Below, in pieces: positions 37,297 to 50,373 of a stretch of DNA of 64,000 nucleotides. The notes under the pieces are model-generated. The model did not search any database, was not told the origin of the DNA, and saw nothing but the letters and a program-made list of their open reading frames with translations. Where the stretch lies: contig CATNNA010000004.1 of NCBI GenBank assembly GCA_950106755.1, positions 434,001 to 498,000 of the forward strand. The letters are read 5' to 3'. The stretch is from Climacium dendroides (taxonomy: Eukaryota; Streptophyta; Bryopsida; Hypnales; Climaciaceae). The translations under genes were made by a program, and so were the position numbers. Each line of letters starts with the position of its first letter. Positions within the stretch are counted from its first letter, which is position 1.

Positions 37297-40200
37297 TGTT
37301 ACGTTTTTGGACATGCTTGCACGTCAAACCGATATAATTTATTGGTTTGGGTTTTATTAAATACAGCATGCTTTTTAGAGTATTTGTTTTGAAATCCATT
37401 TCAAATGAAGAAGATAGTGTTGGAAAGCAATAGGGTTGTCTTAAAATTAAGTTTTTCCATGAATCCTAATTATTTTGAACAATTGCAACTTGTGTGTTAC
37501 GTTTTTGGACATGCTTGCACGTCAAACCGATATAATTTATTGGTTTGGGTTTTATTAAATACAGCATGCTTTTTCGAGTATTTGTTTTAAAATCCATTTC
37601 AAATGAAGAAGATAGTGTAGGAAAGCAATAGGGTTGTCTTAAAATTAAGTTTTTCCATGAATCCTAATTATTTTGAACAATTGCAACTTGTGTGTTACGT
37701 TTTTGGACATGCTTGCACGTCAAAACCGATATAAGTTATTCGTTTGGATTCTATTAAATACAACATGATTTTTAGATTATTTGTTTTGAAATCCATTTCA
37801 AATGAAGAAGATTGTGTAGGACAGCAATAGGGTTGTCTTAAAATTAAGTTTTTCCATGAATCCTAATTATTTTGAACAATTGCAACTTGTGTGTTACGTT
37901 TTTGGACATGCTTGCACGTCAAACCGATATAATTTATTGGTTTGGGTTTTATTAAATACAGCATGCTTTTTCGAGTATTTGTTTTGAAATCCATTTCAAA
38001 TGAAGAAGATAGTGTAGGAAAGCAATAGGGTTGTCTTAAAATTAAGTTTTTCCATGAATCCTAATTATTTTGAACAATTGCAACTTGTGTGTTACGTTTT
38101 TGGACATGCTTGCACGTCAAACCGATATAATTTATTGGTTTGGGTTTTATTAAATACAGCATGCTTTTTAGAGTATTTGTTATGAAATCCATTTCAAATG
38201 AAGAAGATAGTGTAGGAAAGCAATAGGGTTGTCTTAAAATTAAGTTTTTCCATGAATCCTAATTATTTTGAACAATTGCAACTTGTGTGTTACGTTTTTG
38301 GACATGCTTGCACGTCAAACCGATATAATTTATTGGTTTGGGTTTTATTAAATACAGCATGCTTTTTCGAGTATTTGTTTTGAAATCCATTTCAAATGAA
38401 GAAGATAGTGTAGGAAAGCAATAGGGTTGTCTTAAAATTAAGTTTTTCCATGAATCCTAATTATTTTGAACAATTGCAACTTGTGTGTTACGTTTTTGGA
38501 CATGCTTGCACATCAAACCGATATAATTTATTGGTTTGGGTTTTATTAAATACAGCATGCTTTTTAGAGTATTTGTTTTGAAATCCATTTCAAATGAAGA
38601 AGATAGTGTAGGAAAGCCATAGGGTTGTCTTAAAATTAAGTTTTTCCATGAATCCTAATTATTTTGAACAATTGCAACTTGTGTGTTACGTTTTTGGACA
38701 TGCTTGCACGTCAAACCGATATAATTTATTGGTTTGGGTTTTATTAAATACAGCATGCTTTTTCGAGTATTTGTTTTGAAATCCATTTCAAATGAAGAAG
38801 ATAGTGTAGGAAAGCCATAGGCTTGTCTTAAAATTAAGTTTTTCCATGAATCCTAATTATTTTGAACAATTGCAACTTGTGTGTTACGTTTTTGGACATG
38901 CTTGCACGTCAAACCGATATAATTTATTGGTTTGGGTTTTATTAAATACAGCATGCTTTTTCGAGTATTTGTTTTGAAATCCATTTCAAATGAAGAAGAT
39001 AGTGTAGGAAAGCAATAGGGTTGTCTTAAAATTAAGTTTTTCCATGAATCCTAATTATTTTGAACAATTGCAACTTGTGTGTTACGTTTTTGGACATGCT
39101 TGCACGTCAAACCGATATAATTTATTGGTTTGGGTTTTATTAAATACAGCATGCTTTTTAGAGTATTTGTTATGAAATCCATTTCAAATGAAGAAGATAG
39201 TGTAGGAAAGCAATAGGGTTGTCTTAAAATTAAGTTTTTCCATGAATCCTAATTATTTTGAACAATTGCAACTTGTGTGTTACGTTTTTGGACATGCTTG
39301 CACGTCAAACCGATATAATTTATTGGTTTGGGTTTTATTAAATACAGCATGCTTTTTAGAGTATTTGTTTTGAAATCCATTTCAAATGAAGAAGATAGTG
39401 TAGGAAAGCAATAGGGTTGTCTTAAAATTAAGTTTTTCCATGAATCCTAATTATTTTGAACAATTGCAACTTGTGTGTTACGTTTTTGGACATGCTTGCA
39501 CATCAAACCGATATAATTTATTGGTTTGGGTTTTATTAAATACAGCATGCTTTTTAGAGTATTTGTTTTGAAATCCATTTCAAATGAAGAAGATAGTGTA
39601 GGAAAGCCATAGGGTTGTCTTAAAATTAAGTTTTTCCATGAATCCTAATTATTTTGAACAATTGCAACTTGTGTGTTACGTTTTTGGACATGCTTGCACG
39701 TCAAACCGATATAATTTATTGGTTTGGGTTTTATTAAATACAGCATGCTTTTTCGAGTATTTGTTTTGAAATCCATTTCAAATGAAGAAGATAGTGTAGG
39801 AAAGCCATAGGCTTGTCTTAAAATTAAGTTTTTCCATGAATCCTAATTATTTTGAACAATTGCAACTTGTGTGTTACGTTTTTGGACATGCTTGCACGTC
39901 AAACCGATATAATTTATTGGTTTGGGTTTTATTAAATACAGCATGCTGTTTAGAGTATTTGTTTTGAAATCCATTTCAAATGAAGAAGATAGTGTAGGAA
40001 AGCCATAGGCTTGTCTTAAAATTAAGTTTTTCCATGAATCCTAATTATTTTGAACAATTGCAACTTGTGTGTTACGTTTTTGGACATGCTTGCACGTCAA
40101 ACCGATATAATTTATTGGTTTGGGTTTTATTAAATACAACATGCTTTTTCGAGTATTTGTTTTGAAATCCATTTCAAATGAAGAAGATAGTGTAGGAAAG

Positions 40201-40861
40201 CAATAGGGTTGTCTTAAAATTAAGTTTTTCCATGAATCCTAATTATTTTGAACAATTGCAACTTGTGTGTTACGTTTTTGGACATGCTTGCACGTCAAAC
40301 CGATATAATTTATTGGTTTGGGTTTTATTAAATACAGCATGCTTTTTCGAGTATTTGTTTTGAAATCCATTTCAAATGAAGAAGATAGTGTAGGAAAGCA
40401 ATAGGGTTGTCTTAAAATTAAGTTTTTCCATGAATCCTAATTATTTTGAACAATTGCAACTTGTGTGTTACGTTTTTGGACATGCTTGCACGTCAAACCG
40501 ATATAATTTATTGGTTTGGGTTTTATTAAATACAGCATGCTTTTTAGAGTATTTGTTATGAAATCCATTTCAAATGAAGAAGATAGTGTAGGAAAGCAAT
40601 AGGGTTGTCTTAAAATTAAGTTTTTCCATGAATCCTAATTATTTTGAACAATTGCAACTTGTGTGTTACGTTTTTGGACATGCTTGCACGTCAAACCGAT
40701 ATAATTTATTGGTTTGGGTTTTATTAAATACAGCATGCTTTTTCGAGTATTTGTTTTAAAATCCATTTCAAATGAAGAAGATAGTGTAGGAAAGCAATAG
40801 GGTTGTCTTAAAATTAAGTTTTTCCATGAATCCTAATTATTTTGAACAATTGCAACTTGTG
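37297..40861 (+). repeat. Class B-dominated block including a 15 x 198-bp pure run
   Basis: From 37892 to 40861 there are 15 consecutive B monomers of exactly 198 bp each (2970 bp) with no length variant. Inside it a 5-mer of 990 bp repeats, with CACATCAAACC starting at 38509 and 39499, and GCTTGTC neighbours after both. A single base change at 37421 (TAG to TTG) opens the longest frame of the window. Confidence 0.88.
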
Positions 40862-43800
40862 TGTTACGTTTTTGGACATGCTTGCACGTCAAACCGATAT
40901 AAGTTATTCGTTTGGATTCTATTAAATACAACATGATTTTTAGATTATTTGTTTTGAAATCCATTTCAAATGAAGAAGATAGTGTAGGAAAGCCATAGGG
41001 TTGTCTTAAAATTAAGTTTTTCCATGAATCCTAATTATTTTGAACAATTGCAACTTGTGTGTTACGTTTTTGGACATGCTTGCACGTCAAACCGATATAA
41101 TTTATTGGTTTGGGTTTTATTAAATACAGCATGCTTTTTAGAGTATTTGTTTTGAAATCCATTTCAAATGAAGAAGATAGTGTAGGAAAGCGATAGGGTT
41201 GTCTTAAAATTAAGTTTTTCCATGAATCCTAATTATTTTGAACAATTGCAACTTGTGTGTTACGTTTTTGGACATGCTTGCACGTCAAACCGATATAATT
41301 TATTGGTTTGGGTTTTATTAAATACAACATGCTTTTTCGAGTATTTGTTTTAAAATCCATTTCAAATGAAGAAGATAGTGTAGGAAAGCAATAGGGTTGT
41401 CTTAAAATTAAGTTTTTCCATGAATCCTAATTATTTTGAACAATTGCAACTTGTGTGTTACGTTTTTGGACATGCTTGCACGTCAAACCGATATAAGTTA
41501 TTCGTTTGGATTCTATTAAATACAACATGATTTTTACAGTATTTGTTTTGAAATCCATTTCAAATGAAGAAGATAGTGTAGGAAAGCAATAGGGTTGTCT
41601 TAAAATTAAGTTTTTCCATGAATCCTAATTATTTTGAACAATTGCAACTTGTGTGTTACGTTTTTGGACATGCTTGCACGTCAAACCGATATAATTTATT
41701 GGTTTGGGTTTTATTAAATACAGCATGCTTTTTAGAGTATTTGTTTTGAAATCCATTTCAAATGAAGAAGATAGTGTAGGAAAGCAATAGGGTTGTCTTA
41801 AAATTAAGTTTTTCCATGAATCCTAATTATTTTGAACAATTGCAACTTGTGTGTTACGTTTTTGGACATGCTTGCACGTCAAACCGATATAATTTATTGG
41901 TTTGGGTTTTATTAAATACAGCATGCTTTTTCGAGTATTTGTTTTAAAATCCATTTCAAATGAAGAAGATAGTGTAGGAAAGCAATAGGGTTGTCTTAAA
42001 ATTAAGTTTTTCCATGAATCCTAATTATTTTGAACAATTGCAACTTGTGTGTTACGTTTTTGGACATGCTTGCACGTCAAACCGATATAAGTTATTCGTT
42101 TGGGTTTTATTAAATACAGCATGCTTTTTGGGGTATTTGTTTTGAAATCCACTTCAAATGAAGAAGCTAGTGTAGGAAAGCCATAGGGTTGTCTTAAAAT
42201 TAAGTTTTTCCATGAATCCTAATTATTTTGAACAATTGCAACTTGTGTGTTACGTTTTTGGACATGCTTGCACGTCAAACCGATATAATTTATTGGTTTG
42301 GGTTTTATTAAATACAGCATGCTTTTTCGAGTATTTGTTTTAAAATCCATTTCAAATGAAGAAGATAGTGTAGGAAAGCAATAGGGTTGTCTTAAAATTA
42401 AGTTTTTCCATGAATCCTAATTATTTTGAACAATTGCAACTTGTGTGTTACGTTTTTGGACATGCTTGCACGTCAAACCGATATAAGTTATTCGTTTGGA
42501 TTCTATTAAATACAACATGATTTTTAGAGTATTTGTTTTGAAATCCATTTCAAATGAAGAAGATAGTGTAGGAAAGCCATAGGGTTGTCTTAAAATTAAG
42601 TTTTTCCATGAATCCTAATTATTTTGAACAATTGCAACTTGTGTGTTACGTTTTTGGACATGCTTGCACGTCAAACCGATATAATTTATTGGTTTGGGTT
42701 TTATTAAATACAGCATGCTTTTTAGAGTATTTGTTTTGAAATCCATTTCAAATGAAGAAGATAGTGTAGGAAAGCAATAGGGTTGTCTTAAAATTAAGTT
42801 TTTCCATGAATCCTAATTATTTTGAACAATTGCAACTTGTGTGTTACGTTTTTGGACATGCTTGCACGTCAAACCGATATAATTTATTGGTTTGGGTTTT
42901 ATTAAATACAGCATGCTTTTTCGAGTATTTGTTTTAAAATCCATTTCAAATGAAGAAGATAGTGTAGGAAAGCAATAGGGTTGTCTTAAAATTAAGTTTT
43001 TCCATGAATCCTAATTATTTTGAACAATTGCAACTTGTGTGTTACGTTTTTGGACAAGCTTGGACGTCAAAACCGATATAAGTTATTCGTTTGGATTCTA
43101 TTAAATACAACATGATTTTTAGATTATTTGTTTTGAAATCCATTTCAAATGAAGAAGATAGTGTAGGACAGCAATAGGGTTGTCTTAAAATTAAGTTTTT
43201 CCATGAATCCTAATTATTTTGAACAATTGCAACTTGTGTGTTACGTTTTTGGACATGCTTGCACGTCAAAACCGATATAAGTTATTCGTTTGGATTCTAT
43301 TAAATACAACATGATTTTTAGATTATTTGTTTTGAAATCCATTTCAAATGAAGAAGATAGTGTAGGAAAGCTATAGGGTTGTCTTAAAATTAAGTTTTTC
43401 CATGAATCCTAATTATTTTGAACAATTGCAACTTGTGTGTTACGTTTTTGGACATGCTTGCACGTCAAACCGATATAATTTATTGGTTTGGGTTTTATTA
43501 AATACAGCATGCTGTTTAGAGTATTTGTTTTGAAATCCATTTCAAATGAAGAAGATAGTGTAGGAAAGCAATAGGGTTGTCTTAAAATTAAGTTTTTCCA
43601 TGAATCCTAATTATTTTGAACAATTGCAACTTGTGTGTTACGTTTTTGGACATGCTTGCACGTCAAACCGATATAATTTATTGGTTTGGGTTTTATTAAA
43701 TACAGTATGCTTTTTAGAGTATTTGTTATGAAATCCATTTCAAATGAAGAAGATAGTGTAGGAAAGCAATAGGGTTGTCTTAAAATTAAGTTTTTCCATG

Positions 43801-44627
43801 AATCCTAATTATTTTGAACAATTGCAACTTGTGTGTTACGTTTTTGGACAAGCTTGCACGTCAAAACCGATATAAGTTATTCGTTTGGATTCTATTAAAT
43901 ACAACATGAGTTTTAGATTATTTGTTTTGAAATCCATTTCAAATGAAGAAGATAGTGTAGGAAAGCCATAGGGTTGTCTTAAAATTAAGTTTTTCCATGA
44001 ATCCTAATTATTTTGAACAATTGCAACTTGTGTGTTACGTTTTTGGACATGCTTGGACGTCAAAACCGATATAAGTTATTCGTTTGGATTCTATTAAATA
44101 CAACATGATTTTTAGATTATTTGTTTTGAAATCCATTTCAAATGAAGAAGATAGTGTAGGAAAGCAATAGGGTTGTCTTAAAATTCAGTTTTTCCATGAA
44201 TCCTAATTATTTTGAACAATTGCAACTTGTGTGTTACGTTTTTGGACATGCTTGCACGTCAAACCGATATAAGTTATTCGTTTGCGTTTTATTAAATACA
44301 GCATGCTTTTTAGGGTATTTGTTTTGAAATCCACTTCAAATGAAGAAGCTAGTGTAGGAAAGCCATAGGGTTGTCTTAAAATTAAGTTTTTCCATGAATC
44401 CTAATTATTTTGAACAATTGCAACTTGTGTGTTACGTTTTTGGACATGCTTGCACGTCAAACCGATATAATTTATTGGTTTGGGTTTTATTAAATACAGC
44501 ATGCTTTTTCGAGTATTTGTTTTGAAATCCATTTCAAATGAAGAAGATAGTGTAGGAAAGCTATAGGGTTGTCTTAAAATTAAGTTTTTCCATGAATCCT
44601 AATTATTTTGAACAATTGCAACTTGTG
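40862..44627 (+). repeat. Long HOR copy 1, 19 monomers, 3766 bp
   Basis: Order markers are GCGATAGGG (about 41190), AACATGC with TTTTAAAATCC, TTTTTACAGTATT (about 41533), CTTTTTGGGGT (42124), A with GGACAGC (43040), GCTATAGGG, then four extra monomers (43438-44231). The extra ones include GCTGTTTAG and CAGTATGC monomers and two A-type monomers absent from copy 2. TTTGCGTTTT at 44281 resumes the shared order. Confidence 0.9.
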
Positions 44628-47599
44628 TGTTACGTTTTTGGACATGCTTGCACGTCAAACCGATATAAGTTATTCGTTTGGATTCTATTAAATACAACAT
44701 GATTTTTAGATTATTTGTTTTGAAATCCATTTCAAATGAAGAAGATAGTGTAGGAAAGCCATAGGGTTGTCTTAAAATTAAGTTTTTCCATGAATCCTAA
44801 TTATTTTGAACAATTGCAACTTGTGTGTTACGTTTTTGGACATGCTTGCACGTCAAACCGATATAATTTATTGGTTTGGGTTTTATTAAATACAGCATGC
44901 TTTTTAGAGTATTTGTTTTGAAATCCATTTCAAATGAAGAAGATAGTGTAGGAAAGCGATAGGGTTGTCTTAAAATTAAGTTTTTCCATGAATCCTAATT
45001 ATTTTGAACAATTGCAACTTGTGTGTTACGTTTTTGGACATGCTTGCACGTCAAACCGATATAATTTATTGGTTTGGGTTTTATTAAATACAACATGCTT
45101 TTTCGAGTATTTGTTTTAAAATCCATTTCAAATGAAGAAGATAGTGTAGGAAAGCAATAGGGTTGTCTTAAAATTAAGTTTTTCCATGAATCCTAATTAT
45201 TTTGAACAATTGCAACTTGTGTGTTACGTTTTTGGACATGCTTGCACGTCAAACCGATATAAGTTATTCGTTTGGATTCTATTAAATACAACATGATTTT
45301 TACAGTATTTGTTTTGAAATCCATTTCAAATGAAGAAGATAGTGTAGGAAAGCAATAGGGTTGTCTTAAAATTAAGTTTTTCCATGAATCCTAATTATTT
45401 TGAACAATTGCAACTTGTGTGTTACGTTTTTGGACATGCTTGCACGTCAAACCGATATAATTTATTGGTTTGGGTTTTATTAAATACAGCATGCTTTTTA
45501 GAGTATTTGTTTTGAAATCCATTTCAAATGAAGAAGATAGTGTAGGAAAGCAATAGGGTTGTCTTAAAATTAAGTTTTTCCATGAATCCTAATTATTTTG
45601 AACAATTGCAACTTGTGTGTTACGTTTTTGGACATGCTTGCACGTCAAACCGATATAATTTATTGGTTTGGGTTTTATTAAATACAGCATGCTTTTTCGA
45701 GTATTTGTTTTAAAATCCATTTCAAATGAAGAAGATAGTGTAGGAAAGCAATAGGGTTGTCTTAAAATTAAGTTTTTCCATGAATCCTAATTATTTTGAA
45801 CAATTGCAACTTGTGTGTTACGTTTTTGGACATGCTTGCACGTCAAACCGATATAAGTTATTCGTTTGGGTTTTATTAAATACAGCATGCTTTTTGGGGT
45901 ATTTGTTTTGAAATCCACTTCAAATGAAGAAGCTAGTGTAGGAAAGCCATAGGGTTGTCTTAAAATTAAGTTTTTCCATGAATCCTAATTATTTTGAACA
46001 ATTGCAACTTGTGTGTTACGTTTTTGGACATGCTTGCACGTCAAACCGATATAATTTATTGGTTTGGGTTTTATTAAATACAGCATGCTTTTTCGAGTAT
46101 TTGTTTTAAAATCCATTTCAAATGAAGAAGATAGTGTAGGAAAGCAATAGGGTTGTCTTAAAATTAAGTTTTTCCATGAATCCTAATTATTTTGAACAAT
46201 TGCAACTTGTGTGTTACGTTTTTGGACATGCTTGCACGTCAAACCGATATAAGTTATTCGTTTGGATTCTATTAAATACAACATGATTTTTAGAGTATTT
46301 GTTTTGAAATCCATTTCAAATGAAGAAGATAGTGTAGGAAAGCCATAGGGTTGTCTTAAAATTAAGTTTTTCCATGAATCCTAATTATTTTGAACAATTG
46401 CAACTTGTGTGTTACGTTTTTGGACATGCTTGCACGTCAAACCGATATAATTTATTGGTTTGGGTTTTATTAAATACAGCATGCTTTTTAGAGTATTTGT
46501 TTTGAAATCCATTTCAAATGAAGAAGATAGTGTAGGAAAGCAATAGGGTTGTCTTAAAATTAAGTTTTTCCATGAATCCTAATTATTTTGAACAATTGCA
46601 ACTTGTGTGTTACGTTTTTGGACATGCTTGCACGTCAAACCGATATAATTTATTGGTTTGGGTTTTATTAAATACAGCATGCTTTTTCGAGTATTTGTTT
46701 TAAAATCCATTTCAAATGAAGAAGATAGTGTAGGAAAGCAATAGGGTTGTCTTAAAATTAAGTTTTTCCATGAATCCTAATTATTTTGAACAATTGCAAC
46801 TTGTGTGTTACGTTTTTGGACAAGCTTGGACGTCAAAACCGATATAAGTTATTCGTTTGGATTCTATTAAATACAACATGATTTTTAGATTATTTGTTTT
46901 GAAATCCATTTCAAATGAAGAAGATAGTGTAGGACAGCAATAGGGTTGTCTTAAAATTAAGTTTTTCCATGAATCCTAATTATTTTGAACAATTGCAACT
47001 TGTGTGTTACGTTTTTGGACATGCTTGCACGTCAAAACCGATATAAGTTATTCGTTTGGATTCTATTAAATACAACATGATTTTTAGATTATTTGTTTTG
47101 AAATCCATTTCAAATGAAGAAGATAGTGTAGGAAAGCTATAGGGTTGTCTTAAAATTAAGTTTTTCCATGAATCCTAATTATTTTGAACAATTGCAACTT
47201 GTGTGTTACGTTTTTGGACATGCTTGCACGTCAAACCGATATAAGTTATTCGTTTGCGTTTTATTAAATACAGCATGCTTTTTAGGGTATTTGTTTTGAA
47301 ATCCACTTCAAATGAAGAAGCTAGTGTAGGAAAGCCATAGGGTTGTCTTAAAATTAAGTTTTTCCATGAATCCTAATTATTTTGAACAATTGCAACTTGT
47401 GTGTTACGTTTTTGGACATGCTTGCACGTCAAACCGATATAATTTATTGGTTTGGGTTTTATTAAATACAGCATGCTTTTTCGAGTATTTGTTTTGAAAT
47501 CCATTTCAAATGAAGAAGATAGTGTAGGAAAGCTATAGGGTTGTCTTAAAATTAAGTTTTTCCATGAATCCTAATTATTTTGAACAATTGCAACTTGTG
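44628..47599 (+). repeat. Long HOR copy 2, 15 monomers, 2972 bp
   Basis: It has the same markers in the same order as copy 1, displaced by 3766 bp up to the GCTATAGGG monomer. It then goes directly to the TTTGCGTTTT monomer (47253). The 794-bp difference from copy 1 equals four monomers. Confidence 0.9.
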
Positions 47600-50373
47600 T
47601 GTTACGTTTTTGGACATGCTTGCACGTCAAACCGATATAAGTTATTCGTTTGGATTCTATTAAATACAACATGATTTTTAGATTATTTGTTTTGAAATCC
47701 ATTTCAAATGAAGAAGATAGTGTAGGAAAGCCATAGGGTTGTCTTAAAATTAAGTTTTTCCATGAATCCTAATTATTTTGAACAATTGCAACTTGTGTGT
47801 TACGTTTTTGGACATGCTTGCACGTCAAACCGATATAATTTATTGGTTTGGGTTTTATTAAATACAGCATGCTTTTTAGAGTATTTGTTTTGAAATCCAT
47901 TTCAAATGAAGAAGATAGTGTAGGAAAGCGATAGGGTTGTCTTAAAATTAAGTTTTTCCATGAATCCTAATTATTTTGAACAATTGCAACTTGTGTGTTA
48001 CGTTTTTGGACATGCTTGCACGTCAAACCGATATAATTTATTGGTTTGGGTTTTATTAAATACAACATGCTTTTTCGAGTATTTGTTTTAAAATCCATTT
48101 CAAATGAAGAAGATAGTGTAGGAAAGCAATAGGGTTGTCTTAAAATTAAGTTTTTCCATGAATCCTAATTATTTTGAACAATTGCAACTTGTGTGTTACG
48201 TTTTTGGACATGCTTGCACGTCAAACCGATATAAGTTATTCGTTTGGATTCTATTAAATACAACATGATTTTTACAGTATTTGTTTTGAAATCCATTTCA
48301 AATGAAGAAGATAGTGTAGGAAAGCAATAGGGTTGTCTTAAAATTAAGTTTTTCCATGAATCCTAATTATTTTGAACAATTGCAACTTGTGTGTTACGTT
48401 TTTGGACATGCTTGCACGTCAAACCGATATAATTTATTGGTTTGGGTTTTATTAAATACAGCATGCTTTTTAGAGTATTTGTTTTGAAATCCATTTCAAA
48501 TGAAGAAGATAGTGTAGGAAAGCAATAGGGTTGTCTTAAAATTAAGTTTTTCCATGAATCCTAATTATTTTGAACAATTGCAACTTGTGTGTTACGTTTT
48601 TGGACATGCTTGCACGTCAAACCGATATAATTTATTGGTTTGGGTTTTATTAAATACAGCATGCTTTTTCGAGTATTTGTTTTAAAATCCATTTCAAATG
48701 AAGAAGATAGTGTAGGAAAGCAATAGGGTTGTCTTAAAATTAAGTTTTTCCATGAATCCTAATTATTTTGAACAATTGCAACTTGTGTGTTACGTTTTTG
48801 GACATGCTTGCACGTCAAACCGATATAAGTTATTCGTTTGGGTTTTATTAAATACAGCATGCTTTTTGGGGTATTTGTTTTGAAATCCACTTCAAATGAA
48901 GAAGCTAGTGTAGGAAAGCCATAGGGTTGTCTTAAAATTAAGTTTTTCCATGAATCCTAATTATTTTGAACAATTGCAACTTGTGTGTTACGTTTTTGGA
49001 CATGCTTGCACGTCAAACCGATATAATTTATTGGTTTGGGTTTTATTAAATACAGCATGCTTTTTCGAGTATTTGTTTTAAAATCCATTTCAAATGAAGA
49101 AGATAGTGTAGGAAAGCAATAGGGTTGTCTTAAAATTAAGTTTTTCCATGAATCCTAATTATTTTGAACAATTGCAACTTGTGTGTTACGTTTTTGGACA
49201 TGCTTGCACGTCAAACCGATATAAGTTATTCGTTTGGATTCTATTAAATACAACATGATTTTTAGAGTATTTGTTTTGAAATCCATTTCAAATGAAGAAG
49301 ATAGTGTAGGAAAGCCATAGGGTTGTCTTAAAATTAAGTTTTTCCATGAATCCTAATTATTTTGAACAATTGCAACTTGTGTGTTACGTTTTTGGACATG
49401 CTTGCACGTCAAACCGATATAATTTATTGGTTTGGGTTTTATTAAATACAGCATGCTTTTTAGAGTATTTGTTTTGAAATCCATTTCAAATGAAGAAGAT
49501 AGTGTAGGAAAGCAATAGGGTTGTCTTAAAATTAAGTTTTTCCATGAATCCTAATTATTTTGAACAATTGCAACTTGTGTGTTACGTTTTTGGACATGCT
49601 TGCACGTCAAACCGATATAATTTATTGGTTTGGGTTTTATTAAATACAGCATGCTTTTTCGAGTATTTGTTTTAAAATCCATTTCAAATGAAGAAGATAG
49701 TGTAGGAAAGCAATAGGGTTGTCTTAAAATTAAGTTTTTCCATGAATCCTAATTATTTTGAACAATTGCAACTTGTGTGTTACGTTTTTGGACAAGCTTG
49801 GACGTCAAAACCGATATAAGTTATTCGTTTGGATTCTATTAAATACAACATGATTTTTAGATTATTTGTTTTGAAATCCATTTCAAATGAAGAAGATAGT
49901 GTAGGACAGCAATAGGGTTGTCTTAAAATTAAGTTTTTCCATGAATCCTAATTATTTTGAACAATTGCAACTTGTGTGTTACGTTTTTGGACATGCTTGC
50001 ACGTCAAAACCGATATAAGTTATTCGTTTGGATTCTATTAAATACAACATGATTTTTAGATTATTTGTTTTGAAATCCATTTCAAATGAAGAAGATAGTG
50101 TAGGAAAGCTATAGGGTTGTCTTAAAATTAAGTTTTTCCATGAATCCTAATTATTTTGAACAATTGCAACTTGTGTGTTACGTTTTTGGACATGCTTGCA
50201 CGTCAAACCGATATAATTTATTGGTTTGGGTTTTATTAAATACAGCATGCTGTTTAGAGTATTTGTTTTGAAATCCATTTCAAATGAAGAAGATAGTGTA
50301 GGAAAGCAATAGGGTTGTCTTAAAATTAAGTTTTTCCATGAATCCTAATTATTTTGAACAATTGCAACTTGTG
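47600..50373 (+). repeat. Long HOR copy 3, 14 monomers, 2774 bp
   Basis: Markers follow copy 2 at +2972 bp (GCGATAGGG, TTTTTACAGTATT, CTTTTTGGGGT). At the end it follows copy 1 instead: the GCTGTTTAG monomer at 50176 corresponds to 43438, and its marker at 50249 lies 6738 bp from 43511. The next monomer then departs from copy 1. Copy 3 therefore shares features with both other copies. Confidence 0.88.

Noticed and set aside
37405..37590. A 61-codon ATG-to-TAA reading frame on the + strand, the longest in the window
   Set aside because: It lies entirely within two satellite monomers. It exists only because A at 37421 became T, turning the usual TAG five codons after ATG into TTG. It then ends at the TAA made by the TTTTAAAATCC variant. 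There is no codon bias or conserved protein signal, so it is chance.
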